IMG/VR virus record: IMGVR_UViG_3300006841_000093
Location: 62,001-126,000 of that record
Length of the DNA: 64,000 nucleotides
DNA from: a virus
Direction: 5' to 3' (one strand)
This document shows, piece after piece, positions 1 through 8,951 of this stretch. The position numbers were made by a program, and so were the translations under genes. The notes under the pieces were generated by a model that ran no database searches, was not told the origin of the DNA, and saw only the letters and a program-made list of their open reading frames with translations. How positions within the stretch are numbered: the first letter of the stretch is position 1; each line of letters opens with the position of its first letter.

Positions 1-1
1 A

Positions 2-679
2 TTAGCGGAGTACATGAACGCCTATCAACAAAAGATGGTCATGAAACGTGAGGTCATTGCTGATACAGGAATTTGGACAGCAAAGAAACATTATATTCTG
101 AACGTTCACGATTCTGAGGGTGTTCGATATGAAGAACCAAAATTAAAGATTGTGGGTATTGAAGCAATTAAAAGTTCAACACCAGAAGCATGTAGACAAT
201 CACTTAGAGAGATTTTCAATATTATTATTTCAGGCACAGAAGATGATGTTATTGGTTATATTGAAAAGTTTAAAGAGAAGTTTTTTGGTTTGAATATGGA
301 AGCTGTAGCATTTCCAAGATCTGTTAATGGATTAAAAAAATATAAAGATTCAGCAACAATTTATAAAAAATCAACTCCAATTCATGTTAAGGGAAGTTTA
401 ATTTATAATCACATGTTGAGGACTAAGAAATTAACTAGAAGATATCCTGTTATACAAGAGGGTGAAAAGGTTAAGTTCACTTATCTCAAAGATCCAAATC
501 CAGCAGGTGATAAAGTAATTTCTGTATTAAATAGTTTACCAAAAGAATTTGAATTAGAGAAATATATAGATTATGATACCCAATTTGAGAAAGCATTTAT
601 CGAACCATTAAAAGGTGTATTAGATGTAATTGGGTGGGAAACAGAGAGAAAGTCAAGTCTTGACAATTTTTTTATATAG
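2..679 (+). CDS. 43: DNA polymerase gp43, C-terminal part (5' end outside window)
   Basis: This is the C-terminal part of a family B replicative DNA polymerase of the T4 gp43 type. The frame is open from base 2, upstream of the first Met at 14, so the gene begins outside the window. Visible landmarks match the gp43 thumb and C-terminus: TAKKHYILNVHDSEG, LKIVGIEAIKSSTP, a PFHIRG-like stretch (TPIHVKGSLIYNH), and GDKVISV. It ends in SLDNFFI, which resembles the clamp-binding tail of T4 gp43 (SLDFLFG). It would bind the gp45 sliding clamp and copy the phage genome. The replication genes uvsX and gp41 follow. Identity is confident; only about 225 residues are visible. Confidence 0.93.
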   Translation, partial: LAEYMNAYQQKMVMKREVIADTGIWTAKKHYILNVHDSEGVRYEEPKLKIVGIEAIKSSTPEACRQSLREIFNIIISGTEDDVIGYIEKFKEKFFGLNMEAVAFPRSVNGLKKYKDSATIYKKSTPIHVKGSLIYNHMLRTKKLTRRYPVIQEGEKVKFTYLKDPNPAGDKVISVLNSLPKEFELEKYIDYDTQFEKAFIEPLKGVLDVIGWETERKSSLDNFFI

Positions 680-687
680 TGTATAAT
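660..687 (+). promoter_or_regulatory. sigma70-type promoter
   Basis: TTGACA (660-665), a 16-base spacer and TATAAT (682-687) form a consensus host-type promoter over the 3' end of the polymerase gene. It would fire just before the small gene at 699 and could carry uvsX and gp41 as an early unit. Confidence 0.75.
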
Positions 688-698
688 AGGGGGTATAC

Positions 699-929
699 AT
701 GGCAGGAAGTGTAATGGTAAGATATGCAAAGAAGACTACAAAACAATTAAGAAAAGAAAATTCAGGGTCACATGCTCAAATGTCAAAACAATTAAATTAT
801 TCAATAGATATAGATCCAGATTCAATTAGTTATATGACTTTTGAAACTCAATCAGAAGCAAAGGCTTTTGCACAAAGAATGCAAGAAGATGGAAACCATA
901 TAATTGAGATAAAAGATGATTACAGATGA
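699..929 (+). CDS. small hypothetical protein (76 aa)
   Basis: I do not recognise this protein. It has a basic N-terminus (YAKKTTKQLRKE) and a C-terminal half, SYMTFETQSEAKAFAQRM, that reads like a small alpha/beta domain. The start could be the Met at 699 or the one at 714. It lies directly after the sigma70 promoter at 660-687 and overlaps the next small gene by 14 bases, so it is probably an early gene translated together with uvsX. Confidence 0.7.
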   Translation: MAGSVMVRYAKKTTKQLRKENSGSHAQMSKQLNYSIDIDPDSISYMTFETQSEAKAFAQRMQEDGNHIIEIKDDYR

Positions 930-1083
930 TTTTGGTGGTTGGCTCACAGAAGATTTGCTACTTTTATTATCAGATTTAAAATTTCAAAGAGATCGTGTGG
1001 AAACATATTCTGAACGAGTAGATATAAATCAAGAAATTAGAGCAGTTAAAACAGAACTTAGATTAAGGAAAGATAATGAGTGA
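916..1083 (+). CDS. small hypothetical protein (55 aa)
   Basis: A short frame begins at ATG 916 ([17 protein letters not shown]) and ends at TGA 1081-1083. It overlaps the gene before it by 14 bases and uvsX by 8 bases. The chain of overlaps, and the otherwise unexplained 150-base gap it fills, are the main evidence. The protein is acidic then basic, mostly helical, with no recognised domain. It may be a helper expressed with UvsX. Confidence 0.6.
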   Translation: MITDDFGGWLTEDLLLLLSDLKFQRDRVETYSERVDINQEIRAVKTELRLRKDNE

Positions 1084-2134
1084 TTATTTAGATAATTTAG
1101 TAAAAGTGACAGGTAATGAATTCGCAACAAAAGTTTCAGATGGGGTTGAAGCTGGTGATGTTACTGGTCATGTAGATACAGGAAGTTATATTTTAAATGC
1201 ATTAGTTTCAGGAGACATTTATGGAGGAATCCCATCAAACAAAATTACAGCTCTGGCAGGAGAAACTGCAACGGGTAAAACATTTTTCGCTCTTGGTATG
1301 GTCAAACAGTTTCTTTCAGATAATCCTAGCGGCGGCGTTTTGTATTTTGAGTCTGAGTCTGCACTCACTAAAGACATGATTGAGAGTAGGGGAATCGATT
1401 CAAAACGAATGATAATTCTCCCCGTAACTACTATACAAGAATTTACTCACCAAGCAGTTAAAATAGTAGAAAATCATACAGAAGATAAACCGATAATGAT
1501 GTGTCTCGATTCACTTGGAATGTTATCAACAACAAAAGAAGTTGGTGATATTACAGAAGGTAAGGAGACTAAAGATATGACACGGGCACAACTTGTTAAA
1601 GGGTGTTTCAGGGTCTTGACATTGAAATTAGGTAAAGCAGGAATTCCATTATTAGTAACCAATCATACATACAAACAAGTTGGAACTATGTTTCCACAAG
1701 ATGTGATGGGTGGTGGTAGTGGACTACAGTATGCAGCATCTACAATTATTTTCCTTTCCAAGAGAAAAGAAAAAGAGGGCACAGATGTTGTTGGTAATGT
1801 AATACATTGTAAGAATTTTAAATCTAGATTAACGAAAGAAAATAAAAAGGTAGATGTTCTCTTGAGGTATGATCAAGGTTTGAATAGATATTATGGGTTA
1901 CTTGAATTAGCAGAAGAAGCGGGGATTTTTAAAAAGGTTTCTACAAGATATGAGATGCCGGATGGTGGTAAAATTTTTGGAAAGGCAATACTGAATGAGC
2001 CTGAAAAATATTTTACAAAGGAAATTCTTGATAAATTAAATGATTATGCAAAAACAGTATTTCTCTATGGTGGAAAAAGTGAAGAAAGAAACGAAACTGA
2101 GGATGAGACAGTCCCAGTCAACGAAACCAACTAA
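1076..2134 (+). CDS. uvsX: UvsX-type RecA-like recombinase
   Basis: This 352-residue protein is the phage strand-exchange recombinase, which coats single-stranded DNA and drives recombination-dependent replication and repair. The RecA core is visible: Walker A GETATGKT at residues 62-69, Walker [13 protein letters not shown] around 139-150, and a DNA-binding loop region with [12 protein letters not shown] near 213-224. [12 protein letters not shown] near 90 matches the UvsX family. Length is close to T4 UvsX (about 390). The C-terminal tail is acidic and rich in Glu and Thr, as in RecA proteins. It lies between the polymerase and the gp41 helicase genes. Confidence 0.95.
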   Translation: MSDYLDNLVKVTGNEFATKVSDGVEAGDVTGHVDTGSYILNALVSGDIYGGIPSNKITALAGETATGKTFFALGMVKQFLSDNPSGGVLYFESESALTKDMIESRGIDSKRMIILPVTTIQEFTHQAVKIVENHTEDKPIMMCLDSLGMLSTTKEVGDITEGKETKDMTRAQLVKGCFRVLTLKLGKAGIPLLVTNHTYKQVGTMFPQDVMGGGSGLQYAASTIIFLSKRKEKEGTDVVGNVIHCKNFKSRLTKENKKVDVLLRYDQGLNRYYGLLELAEEAGIFKKVSTRYEMPDGGKIFGKAILNEPEKYFTKEILDKLNDYAKTVFLYGGKSEERNETEDETVPVNETN

Positions 2135-2531
2135 AGATCCTTTTTTTAAAGGTACTAACGAAACTGATACAGATTTAAGGACAGTATTAAATGATCCTTA
2201 TTTTGAAACAGGTGGGGCACTTTATAAAGAATGTACTAATCCAAATGATCCGAATGATAAATCTTTGTGTATAGTAGTACAAGACGCATCACCATTTGAT
2301 GGAGCAGTGATTAGATACACTTCATTTAAATTGGTAGAACAAGAACTAGGTGGAAATGATATTGCATGTCAATATGAATATGATATTGAAGTGCCGCCAC
2401 ATGATTTGGGATATGAAATTACCGATAAGGATGGTCAAGAATTTGAAAAACGATTAGGGGAATGGGTTATAGAAATCTTACAACGACAAATGGAAAAACA
2501 TGCAGCAGAGGATAGAAACAATAATACTTAA
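2103..2531 (+). CDS. conserved-looking hypothetical protein between uvsX and gp41
   Basis: The frame is open from 2040, but the Met at 2103 ([15 protein letters not shown]) is the likelier start. It gives 142 residues and a 32-base overlap with uvsX. The protein is acidic, with [14 protein letters not shown] and an alpha/beta-looking core. I recognise no catalytic motif. Its place between uvsX and gp41, overlapping both, suggests a role in replication or recombination, possibly as a mediator. That role is inferred from context only. Confidence 0.65.
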   Translation: MRQSQSTKPTKDPFFKGTNETDTDLRTVLNDPYFETGGALYKECTNPNDPNDKSLCIVVQDASPFDGAVIRYTSFKLVEQELGGNDIACQYEYDIEVPPHDLGYEITDKDGQEFEKRLGEWVIEILQRQMEKHAAEDRNNNT

Positions 2532-3915
2532 AAATCTAATTCATAATGAAGAATATTCTAGGAAAGTTATACCCTTTCTTAATAAAGAATATTTTATGGA
2601 ACATACAGATAAAATATTATATACAGAAATTAATAAATTTATTGAGAAATATAATAATTTACCTACTAAAGAAGCATTAGTAATTGAATTAGATTCTTCA
2701 TCATTGAAGGAAGAAGAATTTTCTAATGTAACAGAATTATTAACTTATATAGAGGGTCAAGAAGATGAGAAATCGGACTTGGTATGGTTGTTGGAGACAA
2801 CAGAAAAGTTTTGCCAAGACAAAGCAATCTACAACGCCGTTGTCAACTCAATTAAAATATTGGATGAACCCGAAAAATCTAACGCTGACAAAGGTGCTAT
2901 TCCTGAGTTGCTTACCGATGCTCTTTCTGTTAGTTTTGATCCTCATGTCGGCCATGACTATCTTTTGGATTCTGATGATCGTTATGATTTTTATCACAAG
3001 GTTGAAAAAAAGATTCCTTTTGATCTTGACTACTTCAACAAGATAACTCAAGGTGGACTCTCTTCTAAAACTTTAAATGTAGCTCTTGCCGGAACAGGTG
3101 TTGGTAAATCATTATTTATGTGTCATGTAGCAGCTAATGCATTATCTCAAGGTAATAATGTTTTGTATATTACATTGGAGATGGCAGAAGAACGTATAGC
3201 AGAACGTATTGATGCAAATTTAATGAACATTAGATTAGATGATTTGATTAGTTTACCCAAAAAAATGTATGAGAAGAAAATTAATGATCTCAAGAATACA
3301 GTTAAAGGTAGATTAATCGTTAAAGAATATCCTACTGCTGCAGCGAATACAAATCATTTTAGGGCATTATTGAATGAATTAAATCTTAAGAGAAATTTTA
3401 AAGCTGATATGATTCTAGTCGATTATATCAATATATGTTCTTCTTCACGAATTAGACCAGGACAATATGTAAATTCTTATAGTTATGTGAAATCTATTGC
3501 CGAAGAACTTAGGGGATTGGCAGTAGAGTTTGATGTTCCAATTTTATCGGCCACTCAAACCAATAGACAAGGATTTCAAAATACAGATGTGGGTCTTGAA
3601 GATACAAGTGAAAGTTTCGGACTTCCTGCAACAGCAGATTTTATGTTTGCGATTATTAGTAATGAAAACTTGGAAGAAGCGGGACAAATATTAATCAAAC
3701 AGTTAAAAAATCGATATAGTGATCCTACCACAAATAAGAAATTTTTAGTGGGAGTAGATAGAGCAAAGATGAGACTTTCCGATTTAGGGGAAGAATCACA
3801 AAAGGGATTAGTTGATACTGGAGGAAAAGAAGAAAAAGAAGATGTTCCACTATTTGATGCATCTACTGGTGGTAGGATGAAGAGTAAAAAAGATTTTGGG
3901 GAGTTTAAATTTTGA
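2500..3915 (+). CDS. 41: DnaB-like replicative helicase, T4 gp41 type
   Basis: This 471-residue protein is the replicative hexameric helicase that unwinds DNA ahead of the polymerase with primase gp61. The N-terminal domain (about 1-150) is helical. The RecA-like core has Walker A AGTGVGKS at 197-204, the DnaB-type ITLEMAEERIAERI at 224-237, and Walker B MILVDYINI near 304-312. The SATQTNRQG motif follows near 345. Length matches T4 gp41 (475). It overlaps its upstream neighbour by 32 bases. Codon use within about 2770-3060 looks more C-ending than the rest of the gene. Confidence 0.95.
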   Translation: MQQRIETIILKNLIHNEEYSRKVIPFLNKEYFMEHTDKILYTEINKFIEKYNNLPTKEALVIELDSSSLKEEEFSNVTELLTYIEGQEDEKSDLVWLLETTEKFCQDKAIYNAVVNSIKILDEPEKSNADKGAIPELLTDALSVSFDPHVGHDYLLDSDDRYDFYHKVEKKIPFDLDYFNKITQGGLSSKTLNVALAGTGVGKSLFMCHVAANALSQGNNVLYITLEMAEERIAERIDANLMNIRLDDLISLPKKMYEKKINDLKNTVKGRLIVKEYPTAAANTNHFRALLNELNLKRNFKADMILVDYINICSSSRIRPGQYVNSYSYVKSIAEELRGLAVEFDVPILSATQTNRQGFQNTDVGLEDTSESFGLPATADFMFAIISNENLEEAGQILIKQLKNRYSDPTTNKKFLVGVDRAKMRLSDLGEESQKGLVDTGGKEEKEDVPLFDASTGGRMKSKKDFGEFKF

Positions 3916-4244
3916 GTGATGATAATATAGTAGATTTAGATGAATATAGAAAGGAAAAACATAAGGTAGACGCAAAACCTATTTCCAACCTCAAGACATT
4001 TGTGCCAGATCAATACTACATTTACCCTGACATGGGGATAATGATCCACGTATTGTTTATTACAGATCAAAGTATACATTTCGGAGAAGCAGTTTATATA
4101 ATGGAAGACCAATATGGGAATTTCTTTGCAGATATTGTCGAAGAAGAGACTTGTGAAGGTTGGCATTTACTACATAAAGATGTTTTTCTAAAAGCTGTTG
4201 AAAATAATAGACCCCCAGATCCCCCAGAGCCACAAGTTGGATGA
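3912..4244 (+). CDS. hypothetical protein (110 aa, TTG start)
   Basis: The frame starts at TTG 3912, overlapping the TGA of gp41 (TTGA arrangement), which implies translational coupling. The protein opens with SDDNIVDLDEYRKEK, a motif seen at the start of many small bacterial and phage proteins. It is acidic and ends in a proline run (RPPDPPEPQ). I do not recognise a function. It is the last gene before the late promoter at 4253. Confidence 0.7.
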   Translation: MSDDNIVDLDEYRKEKHKVDAKPISNLKTFVPDQYYIYPDMGIMIHVLFITDQSIHFGEAVYIMEDQYGNFFADIVEEETCEGWHLLHKDVFLKAVENNRPPDPPEPQVG

Positions 4245-4252
4245 CTTGTTAT

Positions 4253-4260
4253 TATAAATA
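4253..4260 (+). promoter_or_regulatory. T4-type late promoter TATAAATA
   Basis: A perfect T4 late -10 element, TATAAATA, lies in the only gap between gp41 and the next gene, 34 bases before the ATG at 4294. A GGAG ribosome-binding site follows near 4287. In T4 such boxes are read by RNA polymerase carrying gp55 and gp33. It is well placed to drive the internal-protein genes from 4294 onward. Confidence 0.8.
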
Positions 4261-4293
4261 TATCAGTAAAGTGTATTTTAATGCTAGGAGAAA

Positions 4294-6063
4294 ATGAAAC
4301 GTTTTAAACAAATTACTGCAGATTTATATGATGCCTCTAAATCAGAGAAACTTGCTCATGATTTAGCACTTATTACCGAAAAGGGTGAAGATATATGTGC
4401 AGTAGACATAACTCAGTTAAGGTCTAAAGTTTTACGTGACAGACACGCAAAAATGTGTAAGCCTGAGCCAAAACATTGGAGTAATACAAAGAAAAAACTT
4501 AAAGATACACCTATACAACGAGCAGCAAAACGTGCCGGAATGCAAACAAAAGCACGAAAAGGATTATATAATCAAAAACAACATGATTTTAAAGATTTTT
4601 TAATAGAAGATATTCTCAATGAAGGCCGGAAAGAAATCCAAGCTCAAATAATCTCCGCTGGGAAAGCCGCAGGATTAGAAAAACATTCTAATCTCGCAAG
4701 AGTTTACAATCCTAAAGGAATGAAAAATGGTGATTTTGTTAAACTGATTAAACAAACATTTGAAGTGGATGATGTTGTAGTTCTTGCTCCCAAAGATCAA
4801 GGTAATCCTAGTTCTTCATTTTATACTTTCCTATGGAACGAAAATCAAATAACTCTTGCAGGAGCAGTTAAAGGTAGAGGTAGTAGACAAACAGAAGAAC
4901 AAGAAATATCTTGGCTTTTAGTATTAAGTGGTTATCATCAAGGTTATGGTGAATTAGTAGATGATGAATTTTTAGAAAAATTGTCGGGTGAAGCAAAAGT
5001 ATATTCAAAAATCACTAATTCAAAGGGAAAATTCTTAGGAGAAAGTGACGCACAAGGTTTAGTTTTTTGGTTATCTAATAATAATGATTGGTTACAATCT
5101 CATAGAAAACAGGCAAATAAGTTCATTAAAAGTGTTTCATCAGCACCATTAAGATATGTTAAAGATTATTCTAAACTTGATATAGTTCAACATGCAAAAG
5201 CACTTTTTCCGAAAGCTGTCCCTGGACAAATATTTGATAAAGATAAATGGAATCCAGCAGATGTTTGGCTCTATTATGAAGATTTAACAGAACAAGCAAG
5301 TTTAGCAGACTTAAATAACTATCTCTTAGCTTCTATAGAAGGTGGTAAAGGTATCATAGGTATATCTTTAAAATTAGGTGGAGGTAACGTAAATACAATA
5401 AATGCCAGAAAACGTCCAGTTTATGTTGTTGATGATTTTGATATGAAATTTGGTGATTTATTTGCCCAAAATGTTAATACAGAATATGGTGGAATGGGAA
5501 TGGAAGGCTATTCTGTTATGTATAGACTGTTTAGCCCAAAAATTGGAGAACTTATTAGGGGAGAAGCACAACAGAAAGCGGCTCTAGCGGCACAAGGGAA
5601 AGTTTATTTAAAATATATTGATCATTTAACGGGAGGGGCGCAAGCATCAAAAGCTGTTGCAGGTGTAGCAAAGAAAATTGTAGAGAAAGATAAAAAAACA
5701 GGAGTTTATAAATTTACAACAGATGGTGCAAGGACATTTAATAAAGTCAAGAGAGCATGGCCACTTGTAAGAGATAATAATATAATTGAGTGGGCATCAA
5801 CTGCAAATCCTGCCAATTATGATAGACTTGTAGATTCTAAAACATTTTTAGAATATGTTAATGAATATGCAATAAAAAAGAAGTTGAGAGAAAGTGAAAT
5901 GCAAGTAAGAGTTATGGCACGATTTCAAACTATTATGTTAGGAGCGGTGTTTTCTTCTATAAAACGAAAAAGTGTAGACAAATTACATGAAATTGTATTA
6001 GGTATGTTACTATTTGCTAAATCAGAATCAGTTTGGTCTGCACCACACATGAAGGCACAATAA
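4294..6063 (+). CDS. large phage protein with capsid-targeting-like N-terminus (589 aa)
   Basis: I do not recognise a catalytic family. The protein begins MKRFKQITADLYD, resembling the T4 capsid-targeting peptide (MKTYQEFIAE). A second such stretch, HDFKDFLIEDILNEG, occurs near residue 98 and could be a true processing site. The middle carries GGKGIIGISLKLGGGNVNTIN near 350-370 and a long helical C-terminus. A perfect late promoter and a GGAG ribosome site precede it, and it overlaps the next gene as TAATG. Late timing plus the leader suggest a head-packaged or virion protein; this is inferred. Confidence 0.7.
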   Translation: MKRFKQITADLYDASKSEKLAHDLALITEKGEDICAVDITQLRSKVLRDRHAKMCKPEPKHWSNTKKKLKDTPIQRAAKRAGMQTKARKGLYNQKQHDFKDFLIEDILNEGRKEIQAQIISAGKAAGLEKHSNLARVYNPKGMKNGDFVKLIKQTFEVDDVVVLAPKDQGNPSSSFYTFLWNENQITLAGAVKGRGSRQTEEQEISWLLVLSGYHQGYGELVDDEFLEKLSGEAKVYSKITNSKGKFLGESDAQGLVFWLSNNNDWLQSHRKQANKFIKSVSSAPLRYVKDYSKLDIVQHAKALFPKAVPGQIFDKDKWNPADVWLYYEDLTEQASLADLNNYLLASIEGGKGIIGISLKLGGGNVNTINARKRPVYVVDDFDMKFGDLFAQNVNTEYGGMGMEGYSVMYRLFSPKIGELIRGEAQQKAALAAQGKVYLKYIDHLTGGAQASKAVAGVAKKIVEKDKKTGVYKFTTDGARTFNKVKRAWPLVRDNNIIEWASTANPANYDRLVDSKTFLEYVNEYAIKKKLRESEMQVRVMARFQTIMLGAVFSSIKRKSVDKLHEIVLGMLLFAKSESVWSAPHMKAQ

Positions 6064-7280
6064 TGTTCGCATTTGCTTCATTTTTAACTGAACAAAAGAA
6101 TCTCCACATGGAACACCTTGAAGATGAGGTGTTAAATGGTGGAGTAGAAGGAACTAGGGGAGCAATAAATTTCCTTCAAGGATTGAGGGATATGTTAGCA
6201 GGAAGTTCAGCTTCTTCTGTAGATGTTACAGTAAAATGGGATGGAGCACCCGCAGTGTTTGCAGGAATTAATCCTGAGAATGATCAATTCTTTGTAGGAA
6301 CAAAAGGTGTATTCGCTAAGAATGCAAAGATAAATTATACTGATACAGATATAGATAATAATCATTCAGGAGGATTAGCAGAGAAACTTAAAGTTGCACT
6401 TAAAGAATTATCCAAAGTAAACATACAAGGTGTTTTACAGGGTGATATGATGTATACTCATAATGATATTACAAAAGAAACGATTGATGGTGAACCTTAT
6501 ATTACTTTTCAACCAAATACTATCGTTTATGCAATACCAGTGAAATCAAAGTTGGCGGCTAAAATCCTGTCCTCTAATATGGGAATCGTATGGCACACCA
6601 CTTATAGTGGAGATACGATGGAGGACATGACCGCCTCCTTTGGTGTTAGTTCGGGGGCGTTTAGTGAAAGTAGTTCAGTATGGCAAGCAGATGCATCATT
6701 CAAAGATCATTCTGGAAGTGCCACTATGACAAGTAAAGAGACTGGTGATGTTACTAAAATATTAAGTCAAGCTGGTAAACTGTTTAGAGAAATAGACTCT
6801 AATACTCTGGCTATGGTAGCGGGAGATCCTACACCAAAAGAATTGATAAAGACGTATAACAATAAAATGGTGAGAGAAGGACAGAAGATTTCAAATCCTA
6901 AAAGACATACTGCAGGAGTGATTAAATTTGTATATGATAAGTTGAAAGCAGATGTAGATAAGGTAAAAAGAGAAAATACGAAAAAAGAGAAACAACGTAA
7001 GATGGATTTATATGTTGACTTTTTCAGAAAACATTCTTCAGATTTAGTCAAGATATTTGCATTACAAAATTTACTTATTGATGCAAAATTAATAATTCTT
7101 AGAAAATTAGAACAAGTTAAATCTATCAAAACGTTAATGAAAACATCTACAGGATTTAAAGTTACTTCTCCAGAGGGGTTCGTTGCTATAGACAAACTCA
7201 AAGGTGGTGCAGTCAAGTTGGTTGATCGAATGGAATTTTCAATGCAAAACTTCAACGCAGCAAAGAATTGGGATAAATGA
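6063..7280 (+). CDS. nucleotidyltransferase/ligase-like protein (DUF6267-like) with capsid-targeting-like leader
   Basis: The best start is ATG 6063 (TAATG overlap with the previous stop), giving 405 residues beginning MFAFASFLTEQ. This leader contains LTE, the consensus cut by the T4 gp21 protease. The body holds VKWDGAPAVFAG at 57-68, a KxDG motif like motif I of RNA/DNA ligases and capping enzymes. QGDMMY follows near 126-131 (motif III-like), then EGFV near 371-374 and KLVDR near 385-389 (motif IV- and V-like). From memory the KWDGAP family in cyanophages is called DUF6267. Nucleotidyl transfer is inferred from the motifs; about 300 residues separate motifs I and IV, longer than usual. 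Confidence 0.75.
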   Translation: MFAFASFLTEQKNLHMEHLEDEVLNGGVEGTRGAINFLQGLRDMLAGSSASSVDVTVKWDGAPAVFAGINPENDQFFVGTKGVFAKNAKINYTDTDIDNNHSGGLAEKLKVALKELSKVNIQGVLQGDMMYTHNDITKETIDGEPYITFQPNTIVYAIPVKSKLAAKILSSNMGIVWHTTYSGDTMEDMTASFGVSSGAFSESSSVWQADASFKDHSGSATMTSKETGDVTKILSQAGKLFREIDSNTLAMVAGDPTPKELIKTYNNKMVREGQKISNPKRHTAGVIKFVYDKLKADVDKVKRENTKKEKQRKMDLYVDFFRKHSSDLVKIFALQNLLIDAKLIILRKLEQVKSIKTLMKTSTGFKVTSPEGFVAIDKLKGGAVKLVDRMEFSMQNFNAAKNWDK

Positions 7281-7489
7281 AAACATTTTCAAAGTATCTA
7301 GAAGAAAATTCCAAGTATATTGTTTCCAAGAACCCAAGCGACAAGAAATGGTATGTAATGGGTCATGTGGGAAGAAACAAATGGATGCCGGTTTCTAGTG
7401 GATTTAAAAACAAAGCCCAAGCTCAGAAGTGGGCAAAGAGTCAAGATAAGGTGGATGACGCGGCTCGCGGAGAAATAGGTGGTGTATAA
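7277..7489 (+). CDS. small head-targeted-like protein (70 aa)
   Basis: It starts MKTFSKYLEEN, a close match to the T4 capsid-targeting leader with a possible cut after LEE. The remaining 60 residues are basic (KNPSDKKWYVMGHVGRNKW, then KNKAQAQKWAKSQ). The fold looks like a small beta-hairpin plus helix of about 50 residues. A related pattern (NWAVIDTADKNRVQALTS) recurs in the 913-residue protein at 13940. The ATGA overlap with the gene upstream indicates coupling. Function unknown; probably packaged with DNA. Confidence 0.7.
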   Translation: MKTFSKYLEENSKYIVSKNPSDKKWYVMGHVGRNKWMPVSSGFKNKAQAQKWAKSQDKVDDAARGEIGGV

Positions 7490-7490
7490 G

Positions 7491-7661
7491 ATGAAAAAAG
7501 TTATAATACCACATATAGACCACGGTGTTGATATTATTGGTGATGAATGGGAAGATGAAGAAGATGAATCTGAGATGTATGAACAACGAGAAGATCCAGA
7601 TCATCCATACTGTACAAATTGGCCAGTAAATAAAAAAAAGGAAAAACATGGAAACATTTAA
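7491..7661 (+). CDS. small acidic hypothetical protein (56 aa)
   Basis: Likely start ATG 7491 (MKKVIIPHIDHGVDII). An in-frame Met four codons upstream at 7479 is less likely because it overlaps the previous gene. The protein has a very acidic middle (DEWEDEEDESEMYEQRED) and a Lys-rich end. No known domain. It overlaps the next gene by 14 bases, which supports it as real. Confidence 0.55.
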   Translation: MKKVIIPHIDHGVDIIGDEWEDEEDESEMYEQREDPDHPYCTNWPVNKKKEKHGNI

Positions 7662-7926
7662 AGAATTTTTTGGTAAAAAGGCTGTAATCGATAAAGATCA
7701 AGAAGAATTAGAAAAACTTGGTTTGAAAGCTGCTGGTAGAGGTGGTTGGTCTAAAAAAGAACAAGATCGATATAATGATCTTTGGATGAAGATGCACAAA
7801 AAGGGTCAAACTCCATTAATGACACCACCAAGTGTATATGATGATGATTCGTGGGGAACTAAAACTACAAAACTTCATAAGAAGTTAAGATTAACTAAAA
7901 AAGATCATTCAAGTGTATTAGCATGA
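7648..7926 (+). CDS. small protein with capsid-targeting-like leader (92 aa)
   Basis: The N-terminus METFKEFFGKK fits the M(K/E)TFKEF pattern shared by many proteins of this region. The body is basic with GRGGWSKKEQDRYNDLWMK and a Lys-rich C-terminus (TKLHKKLRLTKKDH). It overlaps both neighbours, the downstream one as ATGA. The basic character and leader suggest an internal, DNA-associated head protein. No catalytic motif is seen. Confidence 0.65.
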   Translation: METFKEFFGKKAVIDKDQEELEKLGLKAAGRGGWSKKEQDRYNDLWMKMHKKGQTPLMTPPSVYDDDSWGTKTTKLHKKLRLTKKDHSSVLA

Positions 7927-8951
7927 GTACAGCTGTATTTGCTTTTGGGAGATTTAATCCTCCTACTATCGGACATGAAAAGTTGATAAACGCAGTAATT
8001 GCTACTAATCAACGTGAGGGTGGAACTGCCTACATTTATGGAAGTCATTCACAAGATAGTAGAAAAAATCCCCTTTCACATTCAGAAAAAATGGGATATT
8101 TACAAAAAATGTTCCCACGAATTAAAAAGTCGATACAAACTAAAGCAAAAGAACGAAATGTACTACAAATCGCACATACATTAAATGAAAAATATGATAA
8201 ATTAATATTAGTAGTGGGTAGTGATAGAGTCGATGACTTTACCTCTTTACTAAATAGTTACAATGGGATAAAGTCTAAACATGGATTTTATGAATATAAA
8301 GAAATAAAAGTATATAGTGCAGGTGAAAGAGACCCAGATGCAGATGGTGCTTCTGGAATGTCAGCATCTAAGATGAGATCAGCCGCAACAAAGGGTGATT
8401 TTGAGTCGTTTATATCAGGCGCATCAAGTGAATTAACTATAAAAGAAAAGAGAAATCTAATGAATGATGTACGAAAAGGATTGAAATTAGATTCATTACG
8501 TGAAGCAATGAAACGCCGAAGAGGTTATGAGAAACCTGTTATAGTTGAACATAAAGATAATATTGAAACAAAAGAACTATCTTGGCAAGGTTATGATACT
8601 GTAAATTTATCTACTTGTGTAGAGGCGTTTGAATTATTTGATGAAATAGTTAATAGTGTCGGTGATGGAACGTTTACTGCCCCAGAAAAGGGGTATCTTA
8701 AAGAAGCACTAATGTTGACAGATAAATGTCTTTGTATTTCACAAGTACCAGAAGAAGAAATAACAGAAGAAGATGAAGTGAATTACATAAAAAGTTCAGA
8801 GAAAGCAATAAAACTTTTGGAGACTGTTAAAAAACGAACAGGCATACCATTTGAATATTCGTTTTTGAATGATCTTCAAGTAAAAGTTGCACCTAATGCA
8901 CAACCACGAAAAACATTTACACAATTTTCAGGAGAAATGTATGGCCTCTGA
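7923..8951 (+). CDS. nucleotidyltransferase of the NMNAT/cytidylyltransferase superfamily
   Basis: This 342-residue protein starts with an HxGH-type nucleotide-binding site: GRFNPPTIGHEKLI at 9-22. A second signature, GMSASKMRSAA, lies near 143-153 and corresponds to the ISxTxxR motif. LILVVGSDRVDDF near 94-106 matches the Rossmann-like core. Known family members (NMN adenylyltransferase, NadR-like and related) transfer AMP or CMP to a phosphorylated substrate; the substrate here cannot be read. The N-terminal 190 residues are the enzyme; the rest is unknown. The C-terminus reads RKTFTQFSGEMYGL, which looks like a capsid-targeting peptide placed at the wrong end. Confidence 0.8.
   Translation: MSTAVFAFGRFNPPTIGHEKLINAVIATNQREGGTAYIYGSHSQDSRKNPLSHSEKMGYLQKMFPRIKKSIQTKAKERNVLQIAHTLNEKYDKLILVVGSDRVDDFTSLLNSYNGIKSKHGFYEYKEIKVYSAGERDPDADGASGMSASKMRSAATKGDFESFISGASSELTIKEKRNLMNDVRKGLKLDSLREAMKRRRGYEKPVIVEHKDNIETKELSWQGYDTVNLSTCVEAFELFDEIVNSVGDGTFTAPEKGYLKEALMLTDKCLCISQVPEEEITEEDEVNYIKSSEKAIKLLETVKKRTGIPFEYSFLNDLQVKVAPNAQPRKTFTQFSGEMYGL

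Noticed and set aside
1474-1662. Minus-strand frames over uvsX and many other genes
   Set aside because: They are antisense shadows of strongly supported plus-strand genes, lack ribosome sites and show no protein-like composition.
7404-7649. Minus-strand hydrophobic frame
   Set aside because: It is the complement of an acidic-rich small gene; such frames turn hydrophobic by base composition alone.
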